Source: Slackia equolifaciens
GTDB taxonomy: Bacteria > Actinomycetota > Coriobacteriia > Coriobacteriales > Eggerthellaceae
DNA: 64,000 bases
NCBI RefSeq assembly: GCF_003725995.1
Contig: NZ_QIBX01000003.1
Coordinates: 62,001-126,000 of the forward strand
Direction: 5' to 3'
Shown: positions 1-9,234 of the stretch, one piece after another
Position numbering within the stretch: position 1 is the first letter of the stretch
How the letters are laid out: every line of letters starts with the position of its first letter
Translations under genes and position numbers: made by a program
The notes under the pieces: generated by a model
What the model saw: only the letters and a program-made list of their open reading frames with translations
Database searches by the model: none
What the model was told of the DNA's origin: nothing

Positions 1-35
1 AGCGCCTGATCGAGACCGCTAAGAAGGCCCAGTAG
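1..35 (+). CDS. rpsP: 30S ribosomal protein S16, 3' end only
   Basis: The first bases read in frame as RLIETAKKAQ followed by a TAG stop at 33-35, two bases before the start of khpA. S16 is a small-subunit assembly protein, and its gene precedes khpA-rimM-trmD in many bacteria. Only about ten codons are inside the window, so the assignment rests mainly on gene order and on the Lys/Ala-rich tail. Confidence 0.6.
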   Translation, partial: RLIETAKKAQ

Positions 36-37
36 CT

Positions 38-292
38 ATGGGTCAGACGTCGCCCGACCTCGTAGAGCTCGTTCGTGGCATCGTTGTCCCCCTTGTTGAG
101 GATAAGGATGCCGTTGAGGTCACGTCCACTGTGGCCGACGACTCTCTCGAGCTGATTGAAATCAAGGTAGCCCCCGAGGATGCCGGCAAGGTCATCGGCC
201 GTCAGGGTCGCGTCATCAAGTCCATTCGCGTGCTCGCCCGCGCCGCTGCGGCTGACTACACCGATGTCGATGTAGAGCTCGTGGAGGACTAG
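38..292 (+). CDS. khpA: KH-domain RNA-binding protein KhpA
   Basis: An 84-residue protein that is essentially one KH domain. The RNA-gripping GxxG loop is visible as VIGRQGRVIK near residues 52-61, preceded by the IEIKVAPEDAG strand-helix. KhpA binds RNA broadly, often with KhpB, and affects cell elongation and translation in Firmicutes. It lies 2 bases after rpsP and 4 bases before rimM, so it is almost certainly co-transcribed with them. Length and position are normal for the family. Confidence 0.93.
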   Translation: MGQTSPDLVELVRGIVVPLVEDKDAVEVTSTVADDSLELIEIKVAPEDAGKVIGRQGRVIKSIRVLARAAAADYTDVDVELVED

Positions 293-296
293 CTTC

Positions 297-842
297 ATGA
301 CGCGTCGTTGGGCCGACGTGGCCGAACTTATCGCAACGCAAGGTTTGAAGGGAAGGTTCGTCGCACGAAGCGTGCGCGGCCTTCCTTTTTTGCTCGAAGA
401 GGGCCTTGCCGTTGACTTCGTGCCGCCTACGCTTGAAGGGCCGCGCCATGTGCACGTGTCGTTCGTTCAGCATGCAGGCGATGGCGAATATCTGGTGGAT
501 TTTACCGGTGTATCAGATCGCGATACCGCTGAGCGTCTCGTGGGCAGCCACTGCCTCGTGGCACGGGAGCTTCTGCCGGATGATTTCGACGAACTGCTTC
601 GCGCCGATGCGGGCCATGTGAGCGGATATCGCGTGGTAGACGAAGCGCTCGGCGAGCTAGGTCCTGTGGTGGAGGTGCGCGAGATGCCCATGCAGGATCT
701 TCTCGTGGTGGAGCGTGCGCAAGGTGAAGCGTTGATTCCTTTCGTCGACGAGTTCATCGTCGGTATCGATGAGGATGAGGGCATTGTGCATGTGAGCGTG
801 CCGCGAAGCCTGCTTGAGCTGAACTCCACCCAGGGAGCCTGA
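297..842 (+). CDS. rimM: Ribosome maturation factor RimM
   Basis: A 181-residue protein with the two-part RimM layout. The N-terminal barrel starts with IATQGLKGRFVARS, and a C-terminal PRC-type barrel contains GELGPVVEVREMPMQDLLVVE. RimM binds S19 in the 30S head and helps mature the 3' domain of 16S rRNA. It sits between khpA and trmD, its usual partners. The ATG at 297 follows the khpA stop by 4 bases. Nothing unusual was seen. Confidence 0.93.
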   Translation: MTRRWADVAELIATQGLKGRFVARSVRGLPFLLEEGLAVDFVPPTLEGPRHVHVSFVQHAGDGEYLVDFTGVSDRDTAERLVGSHCLVARELLPDDFDELLRADAGHVSGYRVVDEALGELGPVVEVREMPMQDLLVVERAQGEALIPFVDEFIVGIDEDEGIVHVSVPRSLLELNSTQGA

Positions 843-895
843 TGGCCTTATCGCCAAGTGCGGCCTCGATCTTTTCGTGCTGAAAGGTGCATCAC

Positions 896-1636
896 GTGCG
901 CATCGATACGCTTTCCACTTTCCCGCATATGTATGACTCGGTGATGGGGGAGTCCATCATGAAGCGCGCCCAGGCATGCGGGGCGCTGGATTTCCACGCT
1001 CACGACTTGCGTGATTGGACGCATGACCGCCACCGCACCACTGATGACGCGCCCTATGGCGGCGGTCAGGGCCTGGTCATGAAATGCGAACCTATTTTCG
1101 AGGCTTACGACGACATTGCCTCCCAGGGCGATGCTCCCTACACCATCTTTCTTACTCCTACCGGGCAGCCCTTCGACCAGGGGGTGGCTACCGAGCTTGC
1201 CGACAAGAGCCGCCTGCTTTTCATTTGCGGTCACTATGAAGGTATCGATGAGCGTGCCTATACGCTTGCCGATCGATGCATCTCACTGGGCGATTACGTG
1301 CTTACTTCCGGCGAGCTCGCGTCGATGGTGGTCATCGACGCGGTGGTGAGGCTTTTGCCAGGCGTGCTTGGCGACGAGGGCAGCGCTGTGGACGAGAGCT
1401 TCTATGACGGGCTTCTCGAGTACCCCCAATACACCAGGCCCGCCGAGTATCGCGGTATGGCGGTTCCCGACGTTCTGCTTTCCGGCAACCATGCGCGCAT
1501 CGATGAATGGCGTCGCCGTCAATCCATCGAAAGGACGGCGCATTTGCGTCCGGATTTGTTGGAGTGTGCCAATATGACGCAAGCCGAACGGGCTTTTTTG
1601 CTATCATTGGGCATCGACTTAAGCGAGGGCGCCTAA
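896..1636 (+). CDS. trmD: tRNA (guanine-N1-)-methyltransferase TrmD
   Basis: A 246-residue SPOUT methyltransferase that makes m1G37 in tRNAs using SAM and so prevents frameshifting. Visible motifs are YGGGQGLVMK, GHYEGIDERA and the knot region SLGDYVLTSGELASMVV. I chose the GTG at 896 (giving MRIDTLSTFP, the usual family N-terminus), with GAAAGG about 8 bases upstream. A GTG three codons earlier, at 887, overlaps that ribosome-binding site. The stop codon falls inside a terminator-like hairpin. Confidence 0.93.
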   Translation: MRIDTLSTFPHMYDSVMGESIMKRAQACGALDFHAHDLRDWTHDRHRTTDDAPYGGGQGLVMKCEPIFEAYDDIASQGDAPYTIFLTPTGQPFDQGVATELADKSRLLFICGHYEGIDERAYTLADRCISLGDYVLTSGELASMVVIDAVVRLLPGVLGDEGSAVDESFYDGLLEYPQYTRPAEYRGMAVPDVLLSGNHARIDEWRRRQSIERTAHLRPDLLECANMTQAERAFLLSLGIDLSEGA

Positions 1637-1650
1637 GGGCGCCTTCTTTG
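1625..1650 (+). terminator. Hairpin with T-rich tail overlapping the trmD stop
   Basis: GGCGCC at 1628-1633 pairs with GGCGCC at 1638-1643 around a TAAG loop that includes the trmD stop codon. The stem can extend outward by a wobble pair and two further pairs, and is followed by TTCTTTGTTT. It may end or attenuate the rpsP-trmD transcript before lepB. Confidence 0.5.
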
Positions 1651-1731
1651 TTTGAATCGTCTCGCCGGCCTGCCGGCATTTCCCATGGGGCAAGATGCCG
1701 CATGGGGAATAGATGGAAAGGTTTTTTACGC

Positions 1732-2301
1732 ATGGGCTACGGCCAACACGCCTCAACGCAATCGCGGGGTCCGCTGCGCTCGCTTCTCTCCTGGGTGTTC
1801 TACATTGTGGTCATCGTGGGTCTTGTGTGGCTCGTGCAGACTTTCGTCGTGTGCCCTTACACCATCCCCTCGGGTTCCATGGAGGACACCATCGAGGTGG
1901 GCGACAACGTGTGGTCCGAGAAAATCACCTATTATTTTCGCGACATAGAACAGGGCGACATCGTAACGTTCGACGACCCCGAGATCGCGGGTCGCACTCT
2001 CATCAAGCGCGTCATCGCCACCGGAGGCCAGACGGTCGATCTGATCGACGGCGTGGTGTACGTGGATGGCGAGCCGCTCGATGAACCGTATACTCAGGGT
2101 AAACCCAGCGAACCGCTCAAAACCGCGTCTGACGTTGATATTTCGTATCCGTATACCGTCCCGGATGGATACATCTGGGTGATGGGGGACAACCGCACCA
2201 GCTCGGCTGACTCCCGCTATTTCGGTCCCATTCCCGTCTCGTCCGTTTCCGGGCGGGCGGCTATGATCTATTGGCCCCTCGATCACATAGGAGTGCTTTG
2301 A
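1732..2301 (+). CDS. lepB: Signal peptidase I
   Basis: A 189-residue type I signal peptidase that removes signal peptides from secreted proteins. One N-terminal membrane helix (about residues 20-40) is followed by box B PSGSM with nucleophile Ser49, then IKRVIA with general-base Lys92, and the C-terminal box [12 protein letters not shown]. The ATG at 1732 is preceded by GAAAGG about 10 bases away; the open frame upstream to 1507 lies within trmD. The short single-helix form is typical of Gram-positive enzymes. The ribosome-binding site of glyQ lies inside its 3' end. Confidence 0.93.
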   Translation: MGYGQHASTQSRGPLRSLLSWVFYIVVIVGLVWLVQTFVVCPYTIPSGSMEDTIEVGDNVWSEKITYYFRDIEQGDIVTFDDPEIAGRTLIKRVIATGGQTVDLIDGVVYVDGEPLDEPYTQGKPSEPLKTASDVDISYPYTVPDGYIWVMGDNRTSSADSRYFGPIPVSSVSGRAAMIYWPLDHIGVL

Positions 2302-2303
2302 TT

Positions 2304-3218
2304 ATGAGCCACACTGTCGCTCCCGATGCGCCCACGTTTCAGGACATCATCCTGACGCTGCAGCGCTATTGGGCTGAACAGGGCTGCGTCGTGCTGCAGC
2401 CGTATGACTCCGAGGTCGGTGCGGGAACCTTCCACACCGCCACCACGCTGCGTTCTCTCGGCCCTAAGCCGTGGCGTACCTGCTATGCGCAGCCTTGCCG
2501 CCGTCCGGCCGACGGTCGCTATGGCGAAAACCCTAACCGCATGCAGCATTACTATCAGTTCCAGGTGCTGATCAAGCCCAGCCCCGAGAACTCCCAGGAG
2601 CTCTATCTGGATTCGCTCAAGGCCATCGGACTCGACCCCGCCGATCATGACGTGCGCTTCGTCGAAGACGACTGGGAGAGCCCGACGCTCGGTGCTTGGG
2701 GCCTTGGCTGGGAGGTCTGGGTGGATGGCATGGAGGTCACCCAGTTCACTTATTTCCAGCAGGTGGGTGGAATCGAAGTCGACCCCGTTCCCGTTGAAAT
2801 CACCTACGGCCTGGAGCGCCTTGCCATGTACGTGCAGAACGTCACCTCCGTATACGACCTGGTATGGAGCTATCTGCCCGATGGCACGCCTATGACGTAC
2901 GGCGACGTGTTCCTCGAAAACGAGCGTGAGTTCAGCGCCTACAACTTCGAAGTTGCCGATGTGCCCATGATGCGCCAGAAGTTCGACGATTACGAACGCG
3001 AATGCCATAGCTGCCTTAAGGCCAAGCTGCCGCTTCCCGCCTATGACTGCGTGATGAAGTGCAGCCACGCGTTCAACCTTCTTGACGCCCGCGGCGCGCT
3101 TTCTGCCGTCGAGCGCGCGAACTACATCCTTCGTGTGCGCGCTGTCGCAAAGGCATGCTGCGAAGCGTACCTGGCGGAGGCCGCCGGTGCAGACGATTCG
3201 GAAGGGGAGGTCGCCTAA
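2304..3218 (+). CDS. glyQ: Glycyl-tRNA synthetase alpha subunit
   Basis: A 304-residue catalytic alpha subunit of the alpha2beta2 glycyl-tRNA synthetase. It contains [18 protein letters not shown] at the N-terminus and the class II motif 2 region [18 protein letters not shown]. The start [10 protein letters not shown] at 2304 has TAGGAG about 10 bases upstream. glyS follows after a single base. Most high-GC Actinobacteria use the single-chain glycyl enzyme instead, so the two-subunit form supports a coriobacterial origin. Confidence 0.96.
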   Translation: MSHTVAPDAPTFQDIILTLQRYWAEQGCVVLQPYDSEVGAGTFHTATTLRSLGPKPWRTCYAQPCRRPADGRYGENPNRMQHYYQFQVLIKPSPENSQELYLDSLKAIGLDPADHDVRFVEDDWESPTLGAWGLGWEVWVDGMEVTQFTYFQQVGGIEVDPVPVEITYGLERLAMYVQNVTSVYDLVWSYLPDGTPMTYGDVFLENEREFSAYNFEVADVPMMRQKFDDYERECHSCLKAKLPLPAYDCVMKCSHAFNLLDARGALSAVERANYILRVRAVAKACCEAYLAEAAGADDSEGEVA

Positions 3219-3219
3219 C

Positions 3220-5307
3220 ATGGCAGAAACTCGCAGTTTTCTCTTTGAAATAGGCACGGAGGAGATGCCTTCGGCACCCCTCATGAACGCCGTGAAGCAG
3301 CTCCCCAAGCTTATGTGCGCCGGCCTCGATGCGGCCGGCCTCGCTCACGGCGAGGTGCGCGTGGTGTCGTCGCCGCGCCGTCTTGCCGTTCTCTCCGCCG
3401 TGGCCATCCAGACCGAAGCGGTGCACGATGTCAAGCGTGGACCGGCTGCGAACATCGCGTTCGACGGCGACGGCAATCCCACCAAAGCAGCTGAGGGCTT
3501 TGCGCGTAAATGCGGCATGACCGCCGCCGAGCTCGTTCGCCGCGAAGACACCGACGGTCGCGAGTACGTGTTCGCCGAGAAGGATATTCCGGCGGCTCCC
3601 GCGCTTCCGCTGCTTTCCAGCATTTGCCACGATGTGATCGCCAAGCTCGAATGGCCCAATTACCGCAGCCAGCGCTGGGGTTCCACCCACGATGGATTCG
3701 TGCGTCCCATCAGGTGGATCTGCGCCCTTCTGGGCGAAGAGGTAATCCCTGTGCAGTACGCTGATGTGACGAGCGGCAACACCACGCGTGGCCATCGCAT
3801 TCTTGGGGCGGGCGATCATGTTGTCGCCAACCCCGACGTGTATGAACAGGTGCTTGAGAGCGCGGGCGTGCTCACCGAGGAGCGCCGTCGTGAGGTGATC
3901 GCCGAGGGGATTAAGGCCATCGAGGACCAGCGGGGCGGCGCGCATGTTGACACGCCTGCGAAGGTCCTCAACGAGGTGGTAAATCTTTGCGAATGGCCGA
4001 GCGTGCTGGTGGGCACCTTCGACGAGGTGTTCCTGAACGTCCCGCACGAGATCATCTGCGAATCCATGCTGTCCAATCAGCGCTATTTCCCCATCTACGA
4101 CAGCGAGGGCAATCTGACGCGCGAGTTCGTGGTGGTTGGCAATGGCCGCCCCGAGTGCGCCGATGCCATCATAGACGGCAATGAGCGCGTGGTGCGCGCC
4201 CGTCTCTACGACGCCAAGTTCTTCTACGACGAGGACCTCAAGATTCCTCTGGAAGAGTTTCGCGGCCGTCTTGCCAACGTAGCATTCCAGGAGAAGCTCG
4301 GCAGCGTGCTGCAGAAGTCCGAGCGCATAGAGAAGCTCGCTGCCGCGATCGCCGAAGAGGCGGCTCTCGACGCGCAGACCGCTGAAGACGCCTGTCGCGC
4401 GGCGCATCTTGCCAAGGCCGACCTCGTGTCTTCCGCCGTTATCGAATTCACCAGCCAGCAGGGCGTTATGGGCGGTTACTACGCAAAGGCGGCGGGCGAG
4501 AACGACCAGGTCGCCGCTGCCATTCGCGACCACTATCGTCCGCGCTTCGCCGGCGACGAGCTGCCGCAGGGCGACGCAGGCTGCGTGGTGGCTGTGGCTG
4601 ATAAGCTGGATACCATCGTCGGCATGTTCGCCATCGACGAGCCGCCCACCGGCTCCAAGGATCCCTTCGCATTGCGCCGCAGCGCCATCGGCGTGCTTAA
4701 CATTCTGCGCGAACGTCTTGGTTGCGGATACGAGGCGCTTGTGCGCGCAGCGCTCAAGCTTTACGCCGAGCAGGGCCTTTCCTTCGACGAGGATGCCGTG
4801 GCCTGTGCCGTGTGCTCATTCATCCACGGCCGTATGGAGCAGATGGCGCGCGACGAGGGTCTTTCCGCCGATACGGTGGCATCGGTGTCTGCGGGAAGCA
4901 TCACTGTGCCCACCGATTTCTTCTGCCTCGCCCACGCGCTTGAAGATGCGCGGGCCAACGACGCGGAGACCTTTGACAATCTGGCGACTGCCTATGCACG
5001 CGCCAACAACCTGCGCAATGCCGAACTGGGAAGCCATGTGGACGAATCGCTCATCAACGAGGTCGAGCATTCGTTGTTCTGCGCCGTGGTCCAGGCCGAG
5101 GGCCGCGTGGAGCGCGCCTTGTTCGAAGGCGATTTCGGCGGCGTGATCGCTGAGCTCGCCTCGCTGCGCAAGCCGATCGACCTGTTCTTCGATCGCGTGA
5201 AGGTCATGGATGACGATGCGGCGCTGCGCGACAACCGCCTGCGTTTGCTCAATCGCTTTGTGGGCGTGTTTGCCAACATCGCTGATTTCGCCGTGCTCGG
5301 AAAGTAG
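3220..5307 (+). CDS. glyS: Glycyl-tRNA synthetase beta subunit
   Basis: A 695-residue beta subunit that binds tRNA-Gly. The N-terminus LFEIGTEEMPSAPL is the usual start of this family. The HD-like region DHYRPRFAGDELPQ and the anticodon-binding C-terminus follow (FFDRVKVMDDD and ALRDNRLRLL). The ATG at 3220 is preceded by GAAGGGGAGG inside the end of glyQ. The open frame upstream to 3082 overlaps glyQ and was not used. A strong hairpin terminator lies about 66 bases downstream. Confidence 0.96.
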   Translation: MAETRSFLFEIGTEEMPSAPLMNAVKQLPKLMCAGLDAAGLAHGEVRVVSSPRRLAVLSAVAIQTEAVHDVKRGPAANIAFDGDGNPTKAAEGFARKCGMTAAELVRREDTDGREYVFAEKDIPAAPALPLLSSICHDVIAKLEWPNYRSQRWGSTHDGFVRPIRWICALLGEEVIPVQYADVTSGNTTRGHRILGAGDHVVANPDVYEQVLESAGVLTEERRREVIAEGIKAIEDQRGGAHVDTPAKVLNEVVNLCEWPSVLVGTFDEVFLNVPHEIICESMLSNQRYFPIYDSEGNLTREFVVVGNGRPECADAIIDGNERVVRARLYDAKFFYDEDLKIPLEEFRGRLANVAFQEKLGSVLQKSERIEKLAAAIAEEAALDAQTAEDACRAAHLAKADLVSSAVIEFTSQQGVMGGYYAKAAGENDQVAAAIRDHYRPRFAGDELPQGDAGCVVAVADKLDTIVGMFAIDEPPTGSKDPFALRRSAIGVLNILRERLGCGYEALVRAALKLYAEQGLSFDEDAVACAVCSFIHGRMEQMARDEGLSADTVASVSAGSITVPTDFFCLAHALEDARANDAETFDNLATAYARANNLRNAELGSHVDESLINEVEHSLFCAVVQAEGRVERALFEGDFGGVIAELASLRKPIDLFFDRVKVMDDDAALRDNRLRLLNRFVGVFANIADFAVLGK

Positions 5308-5373
5308 CCCATCACGTCGTTCTGATTCGTGCGGCGGACAAGCATCCACGTTACAATAGGCTCAACACCGTGA

Positions 5374-5400
5374 AGGCCCGCTTTCCGGCGGGCCTTTTCT
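5374..5400 (+). terminator. Rho-independent terminator after glyS
   Basis: A perfect 9-bp stem, AAGGCCCGC at 5374-5382 with GCGGGCCTT at 5389-5397, has a 6-base loop and is followed by TTCTTATT. It sits between glyS and ppsR. A TACAAT hexamer at 5353-5358 could be a -10 element just upstream; if so, the hairpin would lie in the ppsR leader and act as an attenuator. Confidence 0.8.
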
Positions 5401-5420
5401 TATTCGGAATTGGAGGACGC

Positions 5421-6332
5421 ATGTCTGCTGCAGATCTGAGGGGATTCGCCCACGTGAACAACGATTCTCCTCTGCCAACCATCCACATCATCAGCGACTC
5501 TTTGGGGGCCACCGCCACGGCGGTCGCGCGCGCTGCCGCGGGACAGTTCGGCGTGGTGGAACCCTACATCGAGGTTCTGCCCAAAGCGCGTGATTTCGAA
5601 GAAATCGCCGCGTACCTGACCAAGCATCAGCAGGAGCATATAGAGCTCGGTCTCTCAGGAAACCTGCTCGTGTTCTTCACGCTGGTGGATTCGGCCCTTC
5701 GCGCCCGCGTACGCGATTTTTGCTACGAACGCGGCATGCATCCGGTGGACATCATGAGCTCTCCCATCCACGCGATTCAATCCGCTACGGGATTGAAGCC
5801 GCTCAACGATCCCGGCCTGCTGCGCACCACCGACGAGCATTACTTCAAGCGCATCGCTGCGATGGAGTTCACGGTGGAGCACGACGACGGCCGCAATCCG
5901 CAAGATCTGCCTGACGCGGACATCGTCCTTCTGGGCGTGTCCCGCTCCTCGAAGACTCCTATCTCCATTTATATGGGCATGGAGGGCTACAAGGTGGCGA
6001 ATGTGCCGCTCGCACTGGGAACCGAGCCCCCGCGTGAAATCTTCGACTGCGACCCGTCGCGCGTGTTCGGTCTTATGACCACGGCGGACGTGCTCGTGGG
6101 CATTCGCCAGCGTCGCTTGGGCGGGTCGGGTCGACAGGCGGTGGCCGTGGCATCGAGTTATGCGGACCCCGAGATGGTCTATCGCGACCTCGAGGAGGCT
6201 CGCGCCTTGATGAGAAAAATCGGCTGCATCGTCATAAACACTTCAAACAAGGCGGTGGAAGAAACCGCTCAGGAGATTTTGCGGTACTATGAGCTTGCTC
6301 ATCCGGTACAGAAATCGGCAATTGAGGGATAA
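5421..6332 (+). CDS. ppsR: PPDK/PEP-synthase regulatory protein (DUF299 kinase/phosphorylase)
   Basis: A 303-residue member of the DUF299 family. These bifunctional enzymes inactivate pyruvate phosphate dikinase or PEP synthase by ADP-dependent threonine phosphorylation and reactivate it with phosphate. The N-terminal IHIISDSLGATATAVARAA and the P-loop-like GVSRSSKTPIS near residue 175 are clear. The ATG at 5421 has TGGAGGA 4-5 bases upstream. The gene lies 64 bases upstream of ppdK, its presumed target, on the same strand. Which enzyme it modifies is inferred from this pairing. Confidence 0.92.
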   Translation: MSAADLRGFAHVNNDSPLPTIHIISDSLGATATAVARAAAGQFGVVEPYIEVLPKARDFEEIAAYLTKHQQEHIELGLSGNLLVFFTLVDSALRARVRDFCYERGMHPVDIMSSPIHAIQSATGLKPLNDPGLLRTTDEHYFKRIAAMEFTVEHDDGRNPQDLPDADIVLLGVSRSSKTPISIYMGMEGYKVANVPLALGTEPPREIFDCDPSRVFGLMTTADVLVGIRQRRLGGSGRQAVAVASSYADPEMVYRDLEEARALMRKIGCIVINTSNKAVEETAQEILRYYELAHPVQKSAIEG

Positions 6333-6396
6333 TTCCCGTTTGGATTGAAAAATCTGACTGTGCAGTATGTTGGAACTATCGTGTAAGGAGAAGACA

Positions 6397-9117
6397 GTGG
6401 CTGCAGACGTCAAGCGTGTCTATGCATTCGGTAAGGATGCAGAAGGCAACAACGTTACCGAGGGCAACAAGGATATGAAGTATATCCTGGGCGGCAAGGG
6501 CGCAAACCTTGCCGAGATGGCCGTTATCGGCCTGCCTGTGCCTCCGGGATTCACCATCAGCTGCCAAACCTGCATGGAGTACGCCAATGCGGACAACACC
6601 TGGCCCGAGGGCGCCCTGGACACCATCCAGGAGTACCGTCTGGACCTCGAGCGCCGCATCGGCAAGAAGATCGGCGATGCCGAAGACCCCTTGCTCGTGT
6701 CCGTTCGTTCCGGCGCCCCCATGTCCATGCCAGGCATGATGGATACCGTTTTGAACCTTGGCCTCAATGACCAGTCCATCAACGGCCTGATCAAGCATAC
6801 TGAAAACCCGCGTTTCTCGTGGGACAGCTATCGCCGCTTCATCCAGATGTTCTCCAACGTGGTTATGGGCCTGGACGGCGACCTGTTCGAGAACGCCATC
6901 ACCGCCAAGAAGCTTTCTCGCGGCGTGAAGAGCGACACCGAGCTCACCGCCGAAGACCTGCAGGAGCTCGTGGCCGAATTCAAGCAGATCTTCTCCGAGA
7001 ACGTTTCTGCCGAGGGGTACCCGAATCTGGTCGTGGACGGCACGGTTCAGTTCCCCCAGGATCCCGATGTGCAGCTGAAACTCGCCATCGAGGCCGTGTT
7101 CGGCAGCTGGAACAATCCGCGCGCCACGCTCTATCGCAAGCAGAACAAGATCGCCGACGACCTGGGCACCGCCGTCAACGTGCAGGCCATGGTGTTCGGC
7201 AACAAGGGCGAAACCTCCGCTACCGGCGTTGCCTTTACCCGCAACCCCGCCAATGGCGAGAAGGAGTTCTACGGCGACTACCTGGTGAACGCCCAGGGCG
7301 AAGACGTCGTGGCAGGCATCCGCAACACGAGCCCCATCGCCGAGCTCAAGCATGTGGACGGCCTGCAGGAGGCCGGTCGTGAGCTCGAGGGCGTGTTCAC
7401 CATCCTGGAGAACCACTACCGCGACATGTGCGACATCGAGTTCACCATCGAGCAGGGCAAGCTGTGGATGCTTCAGACCCGCGTAGGCAAGCGCACCGCT
7501 GCCGCCGCTCTGCACATCGCCATCTCCATGGTGGAGGACGGCCTCATCACCAAGGAAGAGGCCGTCATGCGCGTCGACCCCGAGCAGCTTGACCAGCTGC
7601 TGCATCCGCAGTTCGACAAAGACGCCGAGTACGACGTTCTGGCCAAGGGCCTCAATGCGAGCCCCGGCGCCGCAGTGGGTGAGGCCGTGTTCTCCGCCGT
7701 CGATGCGGTGAAGGCCGCCGAAGAGGGCCGCAAGTGCGTGCTCGTGCGCTGGGAGACCACTCCCGACGACCTTGCCGGCATGATCGCCGCCGAGGGCATT
7801 CTGACTTCCCATGGCGGCAAGACCAGCCATGCTGCCGTTATCGCTCGCGGCATGGGCGCTCCCTGCGTCTGCGGCGTTGAGGCGCTCAAGATCGACGCCG
7901 AGAAGAAGGAAGCCGCCGTCACCGGCACCGACATCGTGATTCATGAGGGCGACATGATCTCTCTCGACGGTACCACCGGTATTGTGGTGTTGGGCGCTGT
8001 CGACTTGGTCATGCCCGAGCTTTCCGGCGACCTCGATACCATTCTCGAGTGGGCCGACGAGTTCCGCACGCTGGGCGTGCGCGCCAACGCCGACAACCCC
8101 GAGGACGCTCAGCTTTCCCGCGACTTCGGCGCGCAGGGCATCGGCCTCGACCGCACCGAGCACATGTTCCTGGGCGAGCGCAAGCAAATCATCCAGACCT
8201 TCATCCTCAACGAGGATGAGGCGATTCGCGAGAAGGCCGTGAACGACCTGTTCGAGGCTCAGACGGGCGATTTCTACGGCATGTTCAAGGCCATGGACGG
8301 CCTGCCGGTCATCGTGCGCCTGCTCGATCCGCCGCTGCATGAGTTCCTGGAGAGCCCCCGTGCGCTCGATGTCGAGATCGCAAAGATGGAAGCCACCGGC
8401 GCAGACGCGGCCGAGATTGCCGCGAAGCGCAAGCTCATGGAGCAGATCGACGCAATGAGCGAGGCCAATCCGATGCTCGGTCTGCGCGGCTGCCGTCTGG
8501 GTATCGTGTATCCCATCCTTCCCCAGATGCAGGTGCGTGCCATCGCTACCGCCATGGCCAAGCTCAAGAAGGAGGGCTTCGATCCCAAGCCCGAGATCAT
8601 GATCCCGCTTGTTTCCACCGTGAAGGAGCTCGAGGTCATGCGCGGCTATGCCGAGAAGGCCATCGCCGAGATCGCTGAGGAGGAGGGCGTGGAGCTCGAG
8701 ATTCCCATCGGTACCATGATCGAGCTGCCGCGTGCGGCCGTCACCGCCGACGAGATCGCCACCAAGGCCGACTTCTTCAGCTTCGGCACCAACGACCTCA
8801 CCCAGACCACGTTCGGCTTCAGCCGCGACGACGTGGAGGCTGAGTTCATCCCGCAGTACCTGTCGCAGAAGATCCTGCCGTACAACCCGTTCGCTACGGT
8901 TGACCCCGGCGTTGCCAAGCTGGTCAAGATGGGCGTTGAGCTGGGTCATGAGGGCAATCCGAACATCGTGTGCGGCGTATGCGGCGAGCACGGCGGCGAT
9001 CCTGATTCGGTGAAGACGTTCCATAAGATCGGCCTGGACTATGTGTCCTGCAGCCCGTACCGCGTGCCGCTGGCGCGTCTGGCTGCGGCTCAGGCGGCGT
9101 TGGCCGACAAGCAGTAA
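6397..9117 (+). CDS. ppdK: Pyruvate, phosphate dikinase
   Basis: A 906-residue enzyme that interconverts pyruvate, ATP and phosphate with PEP, AMP and PPi. The ATP-grasp N-terminal domain starts at YILGGKGANLAEM. The swivelling domain has GGKTSHAAVIARG with catalytic His478 and the regulatory Thr476. The PEP/pyruvate barrel carries GTNDLTQTTFGFSRDD and CGVCGEHGGD with catalytic Cys862. I chose the GTG at 6397 because AAGGAG lies 6 bases upstream; an ATG at 6367 would place that site inside the gene. It is partnered by ppsR and followed by a strong terminator. Confidence 0.96.
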   Translation: MAADVKRVYAFGKDAEGNNVTEGNKDMKYILGGKGANLAEMAVIGLPVPPGFTISCQTCMEYANADNTWPEGALDTIQEYRLDLERRIGKKIGDAEDPLLVSVRSGAPMSMPGMMDTVLNLGLNDQSINGLIKHTENPRFSWDSYRRFIQMFSNVVMGLDGDLFENAITAKKLSRGVKSDTELTAEDLQELVAEFKQIFSENVSAEGYPNLVVDGTVQFPQDPDVQLKLAIEAVFGSWNNPRATLYRKQNKIADDLGTAVNVQAMVFGNKGETSATGVAFTRNPANGEKEFYGDYLVNAQGEDVVAGIRNTSPIAELKHVDGLQEAGRELEGVFTILENHYRDMCDIEFTIEQGKLWMLQTRVGKRTAAAALHIAISMVEDGLITKEEAVMRVDPEQLDQLLHPQFDKDAEYDVLAKGLNASPGAAVGEAVFSAVDAVKAAEEGRKCVLVRWETTPDDLAGMIAAEGILTSHGGKTSHAAVIARGMGAPCVCGVEALKIDAEKKEAAVTGTDIVIHEGDMISLDGTTGIVVLGAVDLVMPELSGDLDTILEWADEFRTLGVRANADNPEDAQLSRDFGAQGIGLDRTEHMFLGERKQIIQTFILNEDEAIREKAVNDLFEAQTGDFYGMFKAMDGLPVIVRLLDPPLHEFLESPRALDVEIAKMEATGADAAEIAAKRKLMEQIDAMSEANPMLGLRGCRLGIVYPILPQMQVRAIATAMAKLKKEGFDPKPEIMIPLVSTVKELEVMRGYAEKAIAEIAEEEGVELEIPIGTMIELPRAAVTADEIATKADFFSFGTNDLTQTTFGFSRDDVEAEFIPQYLSQKILPYNPFATVDPGVAKLVKMGVELGHEGNPNIVCGVCGEHGGDPDSVKTFHKIGLDYVSCSPYRVPLARLAAAQAALADKQ

Positions 9118-9175
9118 CGCGCTCTTGTGCAAAACGCTTGCCAAGGCGAATCGCGCAACGTAACGTGATATTCTT

Positions 9176-9207
9176 GAAAGGCGACCTGAAGGGGTCGCCT
9201 TTCTTGA
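9176..9207 (+). terminator. Rho-independent terminator after ppdK
   Basis: An 11-bp stem, GAAAGGCGACC at 9176-9186 with GGTCGCCTTTC at 9193-9203, has a TGAAGG loop and runs into TTGATAT. It ends the ppsR-ppdK transcript before the rhomboid genes. Confidence 0.8.
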
Positions 9208-9234
9208 TATATGTGCAAGGTGGAGGAGGTTTCG

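Noticed and set aside
3073-4533. Long minus-strand frame over glyS
   Set aside because: It lies wholly antisense to a well-supported synthetase and has no domain or ribosome-binding site.
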